Source: Leptospirales bacterium (GTDB lineage: Bacteria > Spirochaetota > Leptospiria > Leptospirales > Leptonemataceae). Taken from it: a stretch of 64,000 bases of DNA. This document shows positions 34,004 to 43,123 of the stretch, in pieces. The stretch is taken from NCBI GenBank assembly GCA_019694685.1, contig JAIBBM010000001.1, positions 1-64,000 of the forward strand. The letters run 5' to 3'. Each line of letters begins with the position of its first letter. Positions within the stretch are counted from its first letter, which is position 1. The translations under genes were made by a program, and so were the position numbers. The notes under the pieces are model-generated. The model was not told the DNA's origin and did not search any database. It saw only the letters and a program-made list of their open reading frames with translations.

Positions 34004-35388
34004 ACGAACTTTTCAGCGAATCCACAGAACTGGATCGCAAACTCGGACTCAAAGAAACATCCGCCATTGTGGTTGGTAGAATCATAGGATCAGGGATCTT
34101 TCGCACGCCCTCCTCCATCTTCGCACTCGTTGGCTGCTCTTCTCTCTTTTACGGCGTGTGGATTCTAGGAGGCCTTGTGTCTCTGATGGGTGCATTCTGC
34201 GTCATGGAAATGATTGCAATGATGCCGCGCTCCGGAGGGCCCTATGCTTTCTTGAAGGCGGCTTATCCTCCGGTCTGGACATTTCTTCGCGGCTGGGCCA
34301 TGTTCTTCGTGGCGGAAACTGGAGCTATCGCCGCGGTAGCACTTGTGTTCGCTGAATACTCAGAGTTTCTTTCCAAAGAACTGGGAGGACCGTTATTCGG
34401 CATTGCGGGCAGAACTGCCATTGCACTCATGCTTGTCTGGTCATGGACGGCCGCAAATTGTTTTGGCGTGCAGCTCAGTGGTAGATTGCAGGTAGTGTTC
34501 AGTTCCGCAAAAGTCCTTGCCCTCCTCTCTGTAATAGTCGCAGGCATCGCTCTTCGCCCTGACCCGGATCACATCGCGAACAACTTCTGGCCGCAAAATG
34601 GGGGAATTGGAACTGTGCTCGCGTTTTTTGCAGCCATGCGATATGGCTTCTTCGCGTACAGCGGTTGGGAGGGCGCCACCTATGTTGCCGAAGAAGTGAA
34701 GAATCCGCGACGCAATCTTCCTCTCTCCCTTCTCCTCGGAATTTCCGGAGTGATGCTCTTGTATCTGGCAGCTAACACTGGTTATTTGCTACAATTGACT
34801 GGAAGTGAAATGCATGCTGCTCGCCAGTACATCGCGGCGGATGCAATGAGAAAGGCCCTGGGTGCAATAGGAGGGGTGCTGATCGCGGCCGCTGTGATGA
34901 TCAATACCTTTGGCAATGTGGGCACACAAATACTTGTGAAAGCTCGCACATGGTTTGCAATGGCGCGTGACGGTCTTTTTTTTCCGCGCCTCGGGGAACT
35001 GAGTGCCATCTACCACACACCCAATCGCGCATTGATTGCTCAGGCGTTCTGGGCCAGCGTGCTTCTTTGTTTTGCATCTCTTGCAAAGAACGCTTACGAA
35101 ACTGTAATTGATTTCTTTGCTTTCACCGGTGCATTCTTCAATGTACTGACTTTTCTTGCTCTCTTCGTACTGCGGAAAAAGTTTCCGGATGCTCCTCGCC
35201 CCTTTAAGATGCCTTTGTATCCGCTTCCGGCTTTGATTGCCATTGCTGTTTATGTGATGCTCATGATTTCCGCTTTGTTTACTGCTCCCCTCGAATCACT
35301 CAGCGGAGTGGCTTTGACTGCAAGTGGTTTACTGTACTATCGTTATTTGCGGAAAGGGGCGCGTTCAGACCTGCTTCAAAATCATTGA
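34000..35388 (+). CDS. APC-superfamily amino acid permease
   Basis: 462 residues, twelve predicted helices. N-terminal GLKETSAIVVGRIIGSGIFRTPS carries the GxG substrate-binding turn of the APC fold, and MMPRSGGPYAFLKAAYP is typical of the LAT-type (L-amino-acid transporter) branch. Exchange or H+-coupled uptake of an amino acid is expected; substrate unknown. The start is GTG 34000, overlapping the protease stop, so the two are co-translated: a protease secreting peptide products beside an amino acid importer is a sensible pair. Confidence 0.85.
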   Translation: MNELFSESTELDRKLGLKETSAIVVGRIIGSGIFRTPSSIFALVGCSSLFYGVWILGGLVSLMGAFCVMEMIAMMPRSGGPYAFLKAAYPPVWTFLRGWAMFFVAETGAIAAVALVFAEYSEFLSKELGGPLFGIAGRTAIALMLVWSWTAANCFGVQLSGRLQVVFSSAKVLALLSVIVAGIALRPDPDHIANNFWPQNGGIGTVLAFFAAMRYGFFAYSGWEGATYVAEEVKNPRRNLPLSLLLGISGVMLLYLAANTGYLLQLTGSEMHAARQYIAADAMRKALGAIGGVLIAAAVMINTFGNVGTQILVKARTWFAMARDGLFFPRLGELSAIYHTPNRALIAQAFWASVLLCFASLAKNAYETVIDFFAFTGAFFNVLTFLALFVLRKKFPDAPRPFKMPLYPLPALIAIAVYVMLMISALFTAPLESLSGVALTASGLLYYRYLRKGARSDLLQNH

Positions 35389-35424
35389 ATTTCATCCTGT
35401 TGTCTGACAGGAAAGTTCGAATGC

Positions 35425-35453
35425 TTGACAATTAGATTCCATCGGACTTACCG
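35425..35453 (+). promoter_or_regulatory. Possible promoter of the kinase-cyclase gene
   Basis: A perfect -35 hexamer TTGACA (35425-35430) is followed after 17 bases by TTACCG (35448-35453), a poor -10. It lies 10 bases upstream of the ATG at 35463 in an otherwise short intergenic stretch. If real, the transcript would have almost no leader. The call rests on the -35 only. Confidence 0.3.
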
Positions 35454-35462
35454 TAGCGTCCC

Positions 35463-38400
35463 ATGATCTTCCTGACTGCGCATACGACTGCCAATATCAT
35501 TCTTGTGATCTTTAATCTACTGGTGGGAGGATTCCTCATCCTTCGGCCCGGTCGGACGACTGCGTCGTTTCATTTGGGCCTTGGTTTCATTTTCATGGCC
35601 GTGTTCCCATCCGGCTATGTTTTTGGAACCTCGCTCTATCATCCGATCGGGGCATTTCATCGATATATGACAGTTAGTTTTGTGGTGCCACTGTGCATGC
35701 AGTTCGGTCAATTCTTTCTGAGATACCCCGCAAACGAACACAGGCGCGGCGCCAATGCACTGCTTGCAGTCGGCTGGATCGTTTCCGCAAGCCTGAGTAT
35801 CTATTTTATTCTCTCAACTTTTTACGGTCCCGTTGAGTTCGAATTCTCTTCCGGCGTGTTCAACTTCGTCGCCGATCGACCCACCCGGATCGTAGGTCTG
35901 TTCATCCTCGCAGCCGTAGTTCATATTATTTTCGTACTCGGATATCGCATCCTGAGAAAGGATCCTGAGTCAAAATTCCTGACGGCGCTCGCGGCCCTTT
36001 TAATTGGATCATCATTCCCGACTGCCATTGTCAACTATCTGGTAACGCTCGGATATTTCGACCGCGGCTTTTTCTTCAACATGTTCATCTTCAATATCCT
36101 AACTTTCTTTTTTGGATTTGTGATCCTCTACATCAATCACACGCACGAACGTTCTACTTTCATGGCCAAACTGGTGGGAATCACAGTCGTAACTGTGTTG
36201 CTCCTTGTTCAAAGTTTCAGCTACTACACATTCGGAAAAGCGGAAAGATCCTTTGATGAGACAATGCTCGAGCAAAGCATACGCCTTGCTTCGGATCCAC
36301 GTCAGACAGGTGCGGCCAGCTATGTTGCAACCATGGAACCGCTCGGAAATCTGCGCTGGTCGAGTTTGGCCGCATCTCCCGATATTGAAATGACGAAGAA
36401 TGCGATTGCTAATGCACGCTGGATAGAAACCCTCCGGCAAAAAACCGCTGCGCCAGCCGAAAGGCCTGATTCGTTTCTATTGTATGATGCCATACTGGCC
36501 GAAAGGCGAAAGGCCAATCCGAGCATTTCCACCGAAGATCTGATCGGCGAGTTAGTCACACTCGATGCTCCACTTTCAGGTTTGCGCCGCGGACTCGAAG
36601 TCATTCCGGTTTCTGAATTTGATCGAAGAGCACCAGAACTCATCCGTTCCTTCCGCGACAAAACCGTCGCGACGAGGCTGATGCAAGCGATGGAGGACGG
36701 CCCGGCCTCAGAACATAAGAATGCTGTAACGCGCCTGCTATCGCCGGCTTTACCGATTCTGTCGCGTCGCTATGCGGAAGCGCGAACCGCCGATGTCGCA
36801 TCACGCGAGCGATTTGTAACGTATGTAGTGCGAAACCCAAATGGAGAATTTGTAGAAGTTGCATTTCCATATCTATTGTATCGATCGCAAATCCACAGCA
36901 CGGCAAAGTTCTTACTTTTAGAACTGGGTGCGGCAATGCTGGTAATTTTGTTTCTCTATCCTCTTTTCTTTCGAGGTAGCCTGATCAACCCTCTCAGGAC
37001 CCTCATATCGGGAGTGCAGCGCGTGAATTCCGGCGATCTCTCTGTATCTGTGCCCGTGCGCATAGAAGATGAAATCGGATTTCTTTCGCGTTCCTTCAAT
37101 AACATGGTCACTTCCATTAGAGACGCCCGAGACAATCTCGAACAAAAAATCCGTGATAGGACTGAGGATCTACAGAAGGCTCTGGATAAGTTGCGTGAGG
37201 CGGATCAGATCAAGACCAATTTCTTTGCTAACGTATCGCACGAACTTCGCACTCCTCTGACCCTGATGCTAGCTCCCCTCGAAAGCATGCGCGCAGGGGA
37301 AGTTGGTCCTCTGACACCCACTGGTGCAAGTTTTGTTGATTCCATGCTCAAGAATGGCGAAAAGCTACTCAAGCTCATTACAAATCTACTGGACTATTCC
37401 AAGCTTGAAGCAGGGCGAATGCAACTCAACTACGGCGACGCAGAAATGGTTGCCTACGTACGCGAACTCGTTTCTTCATTTGATTCCGCAGCCCGGACGA
37501 GGGGGCTCTTCCTTGAGGTTCATACCGCGGCGCCGCAAATTCGCGCCCAGATCGACCCGGACAAGATGGAAAAGATCATCCTCAATCTCCTGAGCAATGC
37601 ATTCAAATTCACACAAGAAGGAGGAATCTCTCTATATCTTTCCGAGGAAAATGGCATTGTGCAAATCGTAGTCAAGGACACTGGAATAGGCATTCCAGAA
37701 GAGAAGCTGCAAACGATTTTCGAGCGATTCAGTCAGGTGGATGCGTCTGCTTCGCGTAAATATGAGGGCACGGGCATTGGGCTTGCTCTCGCTCGCGAGC
37801 TTGCCATCCTTCACGGCGGAGATTTGAGCGTTACGTCGCGCGTTGGTGCAGGCTCGGAATTTGTAATTCGATTTCCAGCTTCGGGCGAAGGGAAAGCCGA
37901 CTTACAAACAGTTACGAACTCCCGACCTCAAACCGCAAGAGCGGGAGTTCTTGCAGAAGTGGAACTCGAAAACGAATCGAGCAACCATGACCCGGATACG
38001 ATGGTGGAGCTCACAACCCAGGAAGTGCAAGATACAAGATTGGTTCTCATCGTAGAGGACACGCACGATATGCGGAAGTTACTCTACTTCTTCTTGAAGC
38101 CGCACTTCAGAGTAGTCACAGCGCGCAACGGTCGCGAAGGTCTGGAAAAGGCGCGAACACATCGGCCGGCGCTCATCGTCTCTGATGTTATGATGCCAGA
38201 AATGAGCGGCTACGACTTACTTCGAGCAGTCAGATCAGAAGAAGAACTGAAGACCACCCCTTTAATCCTGCTCACAGCCCGAGCGGACGTGAATATGAAA
38301 GTGGAGGGACTCGATCAGGGAGCGGACGATTACCTGGTCAAACCATTCAACTCGCGTGAATTGCTTTCGCGCATTCGCGCCCAACTCCGGATTCAAGCTA

Positions 38401-39140
38401 TGCAAGATGAAATACGAACTATGCGTGATCGCCTTCTCGAAGTCAATGAACAACTTTCCGGCAAGGTTACGGAGCAAGCGTCAGAGATTTTCCTGAAAGA
38501 AAAATTCAGGAACTATCTGCCTCCTCAGCTTGTCGACGCAATCCTATCCCGTGAAGGGGATGCGCAGGTTCGTTCTACACGCAAGAAACTGAGCATCTTC
38601 TTCTCGGACATTGTGCAGTTTACGCGTATCACAGGTGAACTCGAGCCAGAAGACATCGCGCGCCTTCTCAATCACTATCTATCCGAAATGACGAAGATCG
38701 CGCGAAAACACAACGGAACCGTGGACAAGTTCATAGGGGACGCTGTACTAATCCATTTTGGAGATCACGGTTCGCGCGGGGAGAAGCAAGACGCCATAGA
38801 TTGTGTGCAGATGGCTATCGACATGCAACTGCGTATGCGTGAACTATCCGCAGAATGGATTGAACAGGGTTTTGAAGAACCGTTCCAGATTCGTTGCGGC
38901 ATTAACACTGGTTATGCGGCAGTCGGAAATTTTGGATCCGAAGACCGCCTGGATTATACAATCATTGGTTCAAATGTGAATCTCGCCAGCCGCATTCAAA
39001 GCAACGCAGAACCGGGACACATACTCATATCACACGCCACATGGGCATTGGCTCGGGATCATTTTCGCCTTGAACCTCGCGACAATATTGCGCCCAAGGG
39101 CTTCAACCGAACCATTCCAGTCTATGCAGTCAAATTCTAG
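35463..39140 (+). CDS. Membrane histidine kinase-receiver-adenylate cyclase fusion
   Basis: 1225 residues. About eight N-terminal helices (residues 1-250), an extracytoplasmic segment (about 260-480), another helix, HAMP (about 510-565), HisKA with phosphoacceptor His in NVSHELRTPL near 590, HATPase (NLLSNAFKFT near 711, DTGIGIPEEK), a receiver with Asp near 908 in VSDVMMPEMSG and Lys in LVKPFNSRE, and a class III nucleotide cyclase (SDIVQFTR near 1046, DKFIGDAVLIHFG, GSNVNLASRIQ). The Lys in DKFIGD and metal Asp residues look intact and favour ATP as substrate. All three catalytic modules appear functional, so phosphorelay could directly control cAMP synthesis. No separate response regulator or other partner gene is adjacent. 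Confidence 0.88.
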   Translation: MIFLTAHTTANIILVIFNLLVGGFLILRPGRTTASFHLGLGFIFMAVFPSGYVFGTSLYHPIGAFHRYMTVSFVVPLCMQFGQFFLRYPANEHRRGANALLAVGWIVSASLSIYFILSTFYGPVEFEFSSGVFNFVADRPTRIVGLFILAAVVHIIFVLGYRILRKDPESKFLTALAALLIGSSFPTAIVNYLVTLGYFDRGFFFNMFIFNILTFFFGFVILYINHTHERSTFMAKLVGITVVTVLLLVQSFSYYTFGKAERSFDETMLEQSIRLASDPRQTGAASYVATMEPLGNLRWSSLAASPDIEMTKNAIANARWIETLRQKTAAPAERPDSFLLYDAILAERRKANPSISTEDLIGELVTLDAPLSGLRRGLEVIPVSEFDRRAPELIRSFRDKTVATRLMQAMEDGPASEHKNAVTRLLSPALPILSRRYAEARTADVASRERFVTYVVRNPNGEFVEVAFPYLLYRSQIHSTAKFLLLELGAAMLVILFLYPLFFRGSLINPLRTLISGVQRVNSGDLSVSVPVRIEDEIGFLSRSFNNMVTSIRDARDNLEQKIRDRTEDLQKALDKLREADQIKTNFFANVSHELRTPLTLMLAPLESMRAGEVGPLTPTGASFVDSMLKNGEKLLKLITNLLDYSKLEAGRMQLNYGDAEMVAYVRELVSSFDSAARTRGLFLEVHTAAPQIRAQIDPDKMEKIILNLLSNAFKFTQEGGISLYLSEENGIVQIVVKDTGIGIPEEKLQTIFERFSQVDASASRKYEGTGIGLALARELAILHGGDLSVTSRVGAGSEFVIRFPASGEGKADLQTVTNSRPQTARAGVLAEVELENESSNHDPDTMVELTTQEVQDTRLVLIVEDTHDMRKLLYFFLKPHFRVVTARNGREGLEKARTHRPALIVSDVMMPEMSGYDLLRAVRSEEELKTTPLILLTARADVNMKVEGLDQGADDYLVKPFNSRELLSRIRAQLRIQAMQDEIRTMRDRLLEVNEQLSGKVTEQASEIFLKEKFRNYLPPQLVDAILSREGDAQVRSTRKKLSIFFSDIVQFTRITGELEPEDIARLLNHYLSEMTKIARKHNGTVDKFIGDAVLIHFGDHGSRGEKQDAIDCVQMAIDMQLRMRELSAEWIEQGFEEPFQIRCGINTGYAAVGNFGSEDRLDYTIIGSNVNLASRIQSNAEPGHILISHATWALARDHFRLEPRDNIAPKGFNRTIPVYAVKF

Positions 39141-39148
39141 GCGCGTTC

Positions 39149-39853
39149 TCAGCCAATCGTTTGAAACTGCCTCTGGAACTCCGCGGCCAGTCTGGGCCCG
39201 GTACCTGCGTCCTCGTGCTTGAAATAGACAAATGCCTCTTTCCAATTCTGGCTCTTGATTCTCCGCACCCACTCTGCAATGCTCTTTTCGTCGTACTGTT
39301 CATGACGAAGCCGGACGTAGCCCCGGTCTGACGTGGCCACGAACTGCTCTCCTTCTACTTCTCCATCTGCGAATGCAAGCGCCACATTGTGCGAACGCAG
39401 AGAATCGTAGACTTCATCGCAGAACCACTCGGCATTTCTGAACTCCATCGCACAAAAAACATCTTGAGGCAGTACTTCTAAAAATGAATTCAATCGTTCC
39501 ATGTCCTTTTTCAAATAGGGAGGAAGCTGGAAGAGCACAGGACCCAGACGATCTTTCAGATGCACAAGCTGCTTAAATAGGTACGCAACGGAATCATCTG
39601 ATTGCTTCAAGCGCTGATGATGCGTGATTTTCTGCGAAGCTTTGATAGAAAATCGGAACGTATCGGGAGTCTGCTCCACCCAGGTCTCCAGGGTTTTCGA
39701 TGCTGGCATCTTATAAAACGTATTGTTGATCTCTACCGTGCTAAACTGCTGCGAGTAAAACGCGAGCATCGCATCGTTCTTGATTTTCTCCGGATAAAAA
39801 GGGCCCTTCCATTCTTTGTAAGAGAAACCGCTTGTTCCTGCGTATGCTTTCAT
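39149..39853 (-). CDS. DUF72 (YecE-like) protein
   Basis: 234 residues. Starts AYAGTSGFSYKEWKGPFYPEKI, the DUF72/COG1801 signature, with FYSQQFSTVEINNTFYKMP, VLFQLPPYLKKD and YVYFKHEDAGTGPRLA following. The fold is a TIM barrel resembling AP endonucleases, but the function is unknown. No signal peptide. It follows the muramidase-like lipoprotein gene by three bases on the same strand, so they are likely co-transcribed. Its start is the ATG at 39853. Confidence 0.9.
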   Translation of the reverse strand: MKAYAGTSGFSYKEWKGPFYPEKIKNDAMLAFYSQQFSTVEINNTFYKMPASKTLETWVEQTPDTFRFSIKASQKITHHQRLKQSDDSVAYLFKQLVHLKDRLGPVLFQLPPYLKKDMERLNSFLEVLPQDVFCAMEFRNAEWFCDEVYDSLRSHNVALAFADGEVEGEQFVATSDRGYVRLRHEQYDEKSIAEWVRRIKSQNWKEAFVYFKHEDAGTGPRLAAEFQRQFQTIG

Positions 39854-39856
39854 AGT

Positions 39857-40462
39857 TCAATTGAATGTAAGCACATCACCACGAGTGTCCATCCACCTCT
39901 GGTAATATTGCATTCGCATCAAGCCCTGATCCACGTAATCTTTTCGCGCTGGCGTCCCGTCCGGCAGTCCAGTGTTGTGAATGCGAAAGCATGCATTCCA
40001 ATCTCTCTTTCGAGCGTGTGGTCCATAGTGACGCATCATATAGCCAACGGCCCACTGCAAATGATACGGCCCTCTCAAATCTTGAATCGAACAACCCAGT
40101 TCCAGGCAGTGAAATCCCATCACCTGAGTCAAACCGTAGCTTGTGGCCAGCTGCCGAATCTCCGCGTCACTCATAAAGACCAGAGACTCTCTCTTGATCT
40201 TCCCGAACGCGCGATTGTCGTTTTTCAAATCAACGAGTCTTTGATACACGTAGGGTTCAAATCTTTCGCTGCTTCTATTTCCGGGCGGATGCGATTCCAG
40301 GGAAACAATGGCAGCGAGGTATGCCGGGGCAATGTCCGTGCCCATAGTGGCCCTTTCAATTTCCACATGCAACTTATGATAGAGATGCAACATGATCGCA
40401 TCGTCTTCATTCCTGGGACATCCTACCATGGCCAGGCACAGTATAACGGCCGCGTATCGCAC
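39857..40462 (-). CDS. Muramidase/lysozyme-like lipoprotein
   Basis: 201 residues. GTG start at 40462; lipoprotein leader MRYAAVILCLAMVGCPRNED with lipobox Cys near residue 15. The mature domain contains AAIVSLESHPPGNRSSERFEPYVY and YGLTQVMGFHCLE, which together resemble the lysozyme-like superfamily (N-acetylmuramidase or transglycosylase): a Glu at the end of a helix followed by a GLTQVMG strand. DWNACFRIHNTGLPDG is the counterpart of the YNAG motif of transglycosylases. A role in cell-wall cleavage is inferred from fold only. Confidence 0.65.
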   Translation of the reverse strand: MRYAAVILCLAMVGCPRNEDDAIMLHLYHKLHVEIERATMGTDIAPAYLAAIVSLESHPPGNRSSERFEPYVYQRLVDLKNDNRAFGKIKRESLVFMSDAEIRQLATSYGLTQVMGFHCLELGCSIQDLRGPYHLQWAVGYMMRHYGPHARKRDWNACFRIHNTGLPDGTPARKDYVDQGLMRMQYYQRWMDTRGDVLTFN

Positions 40463-40536
40463 AGGGTATTGGTTGCACGCGCTAAAGCGATGTCAAATGA
40501 CTTTGAACAATTTTTTCTCTTGAAGTTTTCTGCCTG

Positions 40537-41118
40537 ATGCTCGCATCAGACAGCATGACTGCACTCTCAGATCCGAATGACTGGGTCGAAAGACATGGCA
40601 GTCTGCTCTTCAGCTTCGCTTTGACACGCGTTCGTGATAGAGCCACGGCGGAAGATCTGGTACAGGAAACACTTCTCGCCGCATTGCGAAGCCGCGGCAA
40701 TTTCCAGGGTAGAAGTTCCGAAAGCACCTGGATGGTTGGCATTCTTAAAAACAAAATCATGGATCATTTTCGAAAGACTTCTAGAGAGGTAGACCATCCC
40801 CTCCCATTCGAAAATGAACAACTCTACGAAACCACGGGCGATTGGGCCGGTCACTGGAAGGAAGGCCTGACACCCATGCATGTATCTCCGGAAACTGAAA
40901 CGGAAATGCAGGAACTGCGTGCAAAACTTGACTCCTGCATTCAGGAATTGCCAGGGCGCATTGCCTCTATCTTCACTTTGCGAGAGCTGGACCACGCTAA
41001 AACGGAAGATCTTTGTAAGGAATTCTCGATCAGTCCAACCAATCTAGGTGTGATCCTCTATAGAGCCAGGGCTCAGCTCAGGCGCTGTCTGGAGAAATAC
41101 TGGATGAGCACGCAATGA
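40537..41118 (+). CDS. ECF-type RNA polymerase sigma factor
   Basis: 193 residues. Region 2 is seen in LLFSFALTRVRDRATAEDLVQETLLAALRS, including the core-binding and -10 recognition parts, and region 4 in CIQELPGRIASIFTLRELDHAKTEDLCKEFSISPTNLGVILYRARAQLRRCL, with its helix-turn-helix. Start could be ATG 40537 or 40555; neither has a clear ribosome binding site. The stop overlaps the zinc-finger gene (ATGA). No promoter for self-regulation is evident. The pairing with a small soluble zinc-finger protein is typical of ECF sigma/anti-sigma modules. Confidence 0.85.
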   Translation: MLASDSMTALSDPNDWVERHGSLLFSFALTRVRDRATAEDLVQETLLAALRSRGNFQGRSSESTWMVGILKNKIMDHFRKTSREVDHPLPFENEQLYETTGDWAGHWKEGLTPMHVSPETETEMQELRAKLDSCIQELPGRIASIFTLRELDHAKTEDLCKEFSISPTNLGVILYRARAQLRRCLEKYWMSTQ

Positions 41119-41393
41119 TGGCCAACCTGAAAGAAAAATGGATTCTCTGGCTCGCCCGTCGGCTGCCCCCGTGCGAAGACATTTGCAGAACCCTCTCCCG
41201 TCGACTGGATGAAAGAATCGGAATAGGGGAAAGAATCAAAGTCAAACTTCATCTGTGGATCTGCGAATACTGCGAGAGATTCGCCAGACAGCTAGAATTG
41301 CTACAGAGACTGAATCAGGTAGAAAAAGACGCCCAACTATCAGAAGATGCGAAGGCGCGAATCAAGAATGCCATCCGATCAAATGGCGGCTAA
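41115..41393 (+). CDS. Small zinc-finger (zf-HC2 type) anti-sigma-like protein
   Basis: 92 residues. The HxxxCxxC motif characteristic of zinc-containing anti-sigma domains is present (LHLWICEYC) with a likely fourth ligand Cys in PPCEDIC near residue 19. No membrane segment, so it would act in the cytosol, perhaps as a redox or metal-responsive inhibitor of the neighbouring sigma factor. It starts at ATG 41115, overlapping the sigma stop by four bases. The anti-sigma role is inferred from synteny and motif. Confidence 0.7.
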   Translation: MMANLKEKWILWLARRLPPCEDICRTLSRRLDERIGIGERIKVKLHLWICEYCERFARQLELLQRLNQVEKDAQLSEDAKARIKNAIRSNGG

Positions 41394-41395
41394 CG

Positions 41396-41911
41396 TTAAG
41401 ACTTGATGTCGCGTAGAGAGTGACGGATCTTCTTGACATAGTCCTGAGTTTCCGCATACGGAGGAACTCCTCCAAATTTCTGAACAGCACCAGGACCGGC
41501 ATTGTACGCTGCGAGCACTTCATCGAGCGAATCGAATTTCCTGGCCATATCTTTCAAGTAGCGGATTCCACCGTCTACATTCTGTTCCATGTCGTAGGGA
41601 TTTACGCCCAGAGAGCGAGCCGTGTCCGGCATGAGCTGCATCAAACCGATCGCACCTGCTTTGGACATGGCCCCTGGATTCCCGCCGGATTCCTGCGCAA
41701 CAACAGCTCGAATGAGTTCCGGAGAAACACCATGGCGAGCGGACTGTCTCTCAATCACTTCATTGATGTGACTCTGAAAGGAAGGCCCGGAGTACGCAAC
41801 TCTTGAGGCGGACTGCTGCTGCGCCTGGGGAGCCTTCCTGGTCGTGAGCTCAAATCGCTGGATTATGTCTCCTATGTGACCCTGAATTTCCTGAAGTCTA
41901 TCCTGAACCAT
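41396..41911 (-). CDS. Lytic transglycosylase, SLT domain
   Basis: About 171 residues. SLT motifs: [20 protein letters not shown] (catalytic Glu) near residue 84, [14 protein letters not shown], and [18 protein letters not shown]. An N-terminal helix with Gln-rich low-complexity (QAQQQSA) precedes the domain. No signal peptide is evident if the start is ATG 41911, which would leave it cytosolic; an in-frame extension to 42013 contains a hydrophobic stretch ([13 protein letters not shown]) but would overlap the divergent gene at 41989. Localisation is therefore unclear. It converges on the zinc-finger gene with two bases between. Confidence 0.72.
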   Translation of the reverse strand: MVQDRLQEIQGHIGDIIQRFELTTRKAPQAQQQSASRVAYSGPSFQSHINEVIERQSARHGVSPELIRAVVAQESGGNPGAMSKAGAIGLMQLMPDTARSLGVNPYDMEQNVDGGIRYLKDMARKFDSLDEVLAAYNAGPGAVQKFGGVPPYAETQDYVKKIRHSLRDIKS

Positions 41912-41988
41912 CCCTGGAATGATCGACAGGATCTTCCCGATCCGTGATATTTTTTTTGCTGTCCTGAGAATCCAGGCCAGGATGGTCC

Positions 41989-42855
41989 ATGAGCGAGAAT
42001 CCATATACTCCATCCTTTTCCGAAGTAGAGCCTTCCATGCCGGATCAATTCGACGCGTCGCGAGCTATGCGCGACGGCTGGGAAGCATTCAAGAAGCATC
42101 TTGGCCCGGCGATGGGGATTGCACTTGTATGGTTGATCGCCTACGTATTTGCCGCGAACTCCTGCTTTGGTCTATTTGCTCTGCCGCACATTTTCGCAGG
42201 ATACTCGATTGCAGCTCTTGCACTTGTGCGAAATCGCCCAAAATTTGAGCTTCTCTTCTCTGCGTTTGAAACATTTGGACCTGTACTGGTCGCAGGATTG
42301 TACTTCGCTCTGGTCTACCTGGTTTTCATTGCGGCCATCATGATCTTCTTCTTCGTAGCCGCATTTCTGGTTGGTTTCTGGGGAGCGGCACTTCAGGTAA
42401 AAGATGTAGACCAGCTGTTCAAAGCGGAAGGAGCCAATTCGCCTTTCGTATGGTTCCTCATCGCACTCGGACTTCTGGCGTTCTTTCTACAATTCTATGT
42501 AATGGCCAGGCTGCAGCTCGTCTTTCCTCTGGTGCTCGAAAAGAAAATGGAAGCGACTGCAGCATTTCGTCTCTCATGGAAACTTACGGCGCCTGCTTCC
42601 ATGCGCCTGACTGGTATGAAGGTGCTCTTTGATTTCGCGCTACCACTCCTTGGAATCGCCCTGTGCTGCGTGCCGGCATTGTTCGTTTACCCGCTTGCTC
42701 TTGCAGTGCAGGGAGCAGTCTTACTTCAATACATGGGACCTGGAGAAGCACAACCGGTCACGCCTCAGATCGCACAGCCTGTACCTACTCAAATGCCACC
42801 TCCCGCTCCGCCGCAAGATTCTCCCGAAAGGCCGCAGAATCCGTATGGGTCGTAA
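41989..42855 (+). CDS. Integral membrane protein of unknown function
   Basis: 288 residues with about six hydrophobic segments, preceded by a soluble N-terminus that holds [23 protein letters not shown], a pattern common in proteins that assemble a GYxxxAL-like membrane core. After the fifth helix comes a Pro/Gln-rich cytoplasmic tail ([20 protein letters not shown]). I do not recognise a named family beyond a general DUF975/glycerophosphodiester-phosphodiesterase membrane domain look. Start ATG 41989 lies divergently, 77 bases from the transglycosylase. A hairpin (GGTTG-ATCC-CAACC) directly after the stop may terminate it. Confidence 0.6.
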   Translation: MSENPYTPSFSEVEPSMPDQFDASRAMRDGWEAFKKHLGPAMGIALVWLIAYVFAANSCFGLFALPHIFAGYSIAALALVRNRPKFELLFSAFETFGPVLVAGLYFALVYLVFIAAIMIFFFVAAFLVGFWGAALQVKDVDQLFKAEGANSPFVWFLIALGLLAFFLQFYVMARLQLVFPLVLEKKMEATAAFRLSWKLTAPASMRLTGMKVLFDFALPLLGIALCCVPALFVYPLALAVQGAVLLQYMGPGEAQPVTPQIAQPVPTQMPPPAPPQDSPERPQNPYGS

Positions 42856-42976
42856 GGTTGATCCCAACCGTAGCGCCGCGCATACATTCAGGTGACTCAA
42901 CGTTATGCGCCATCGGGCGCGCGATGAAATGGTTGCGTCCATGTTCTCTTCTTGTTTCCTGCAACAGGAGGCGCGT

Positions 42977-43123
42977 ATGTTAGAGCTTCGCCCGGTTTGT
43001 GAAAATTGCAGTAAGCCACTCCCCAACGGGAGCCTCGAAGCTTATATATGCTCATTTGAATGCACATTCTACAAGGATTGCGTCGACCGGATTCGAACCT
43101 ATGATCACCACAAAACGTCTTGA
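42977..43123 (+). pseudogene. Truncated DUF1272 zinc-ribbon protein
   Basis: A 48-residue open frame with an excellent ribosome binding site (AGGAGG, five bases upstream). It starts MLELRPVCENCSKPLP and goes on to ICSFECTF, the DUF1272 signature, but then a Cys of the CTFCxDC motif is Tyr, and the C-terminal half with the second CxNC knuckle (normally CPNCGG) is absent: the frame reads RIRTYDHHKTS and stops. The protein cannot form the normal metal site. The remaining DNA overlaps the start of the GNAT gene (43101) by 23 bases; a deletion has joined the two. Confidence 0.6.

Noticed and set aside
39602..40537. 311-residue plus-strand frame over the DUF72 and muramidase-like genes
   Set aside because: Crosses two well supported minus-strand genes and has no recognisable domain.
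42856..42976. Integron attC-like site suggested by AACGTTATGCGCC
   Set aside because: The paired inverse core needed about 60-120 bases away is absent and no integrase gene is seen; the motif is one of many dispersed CGNATAACG copies.
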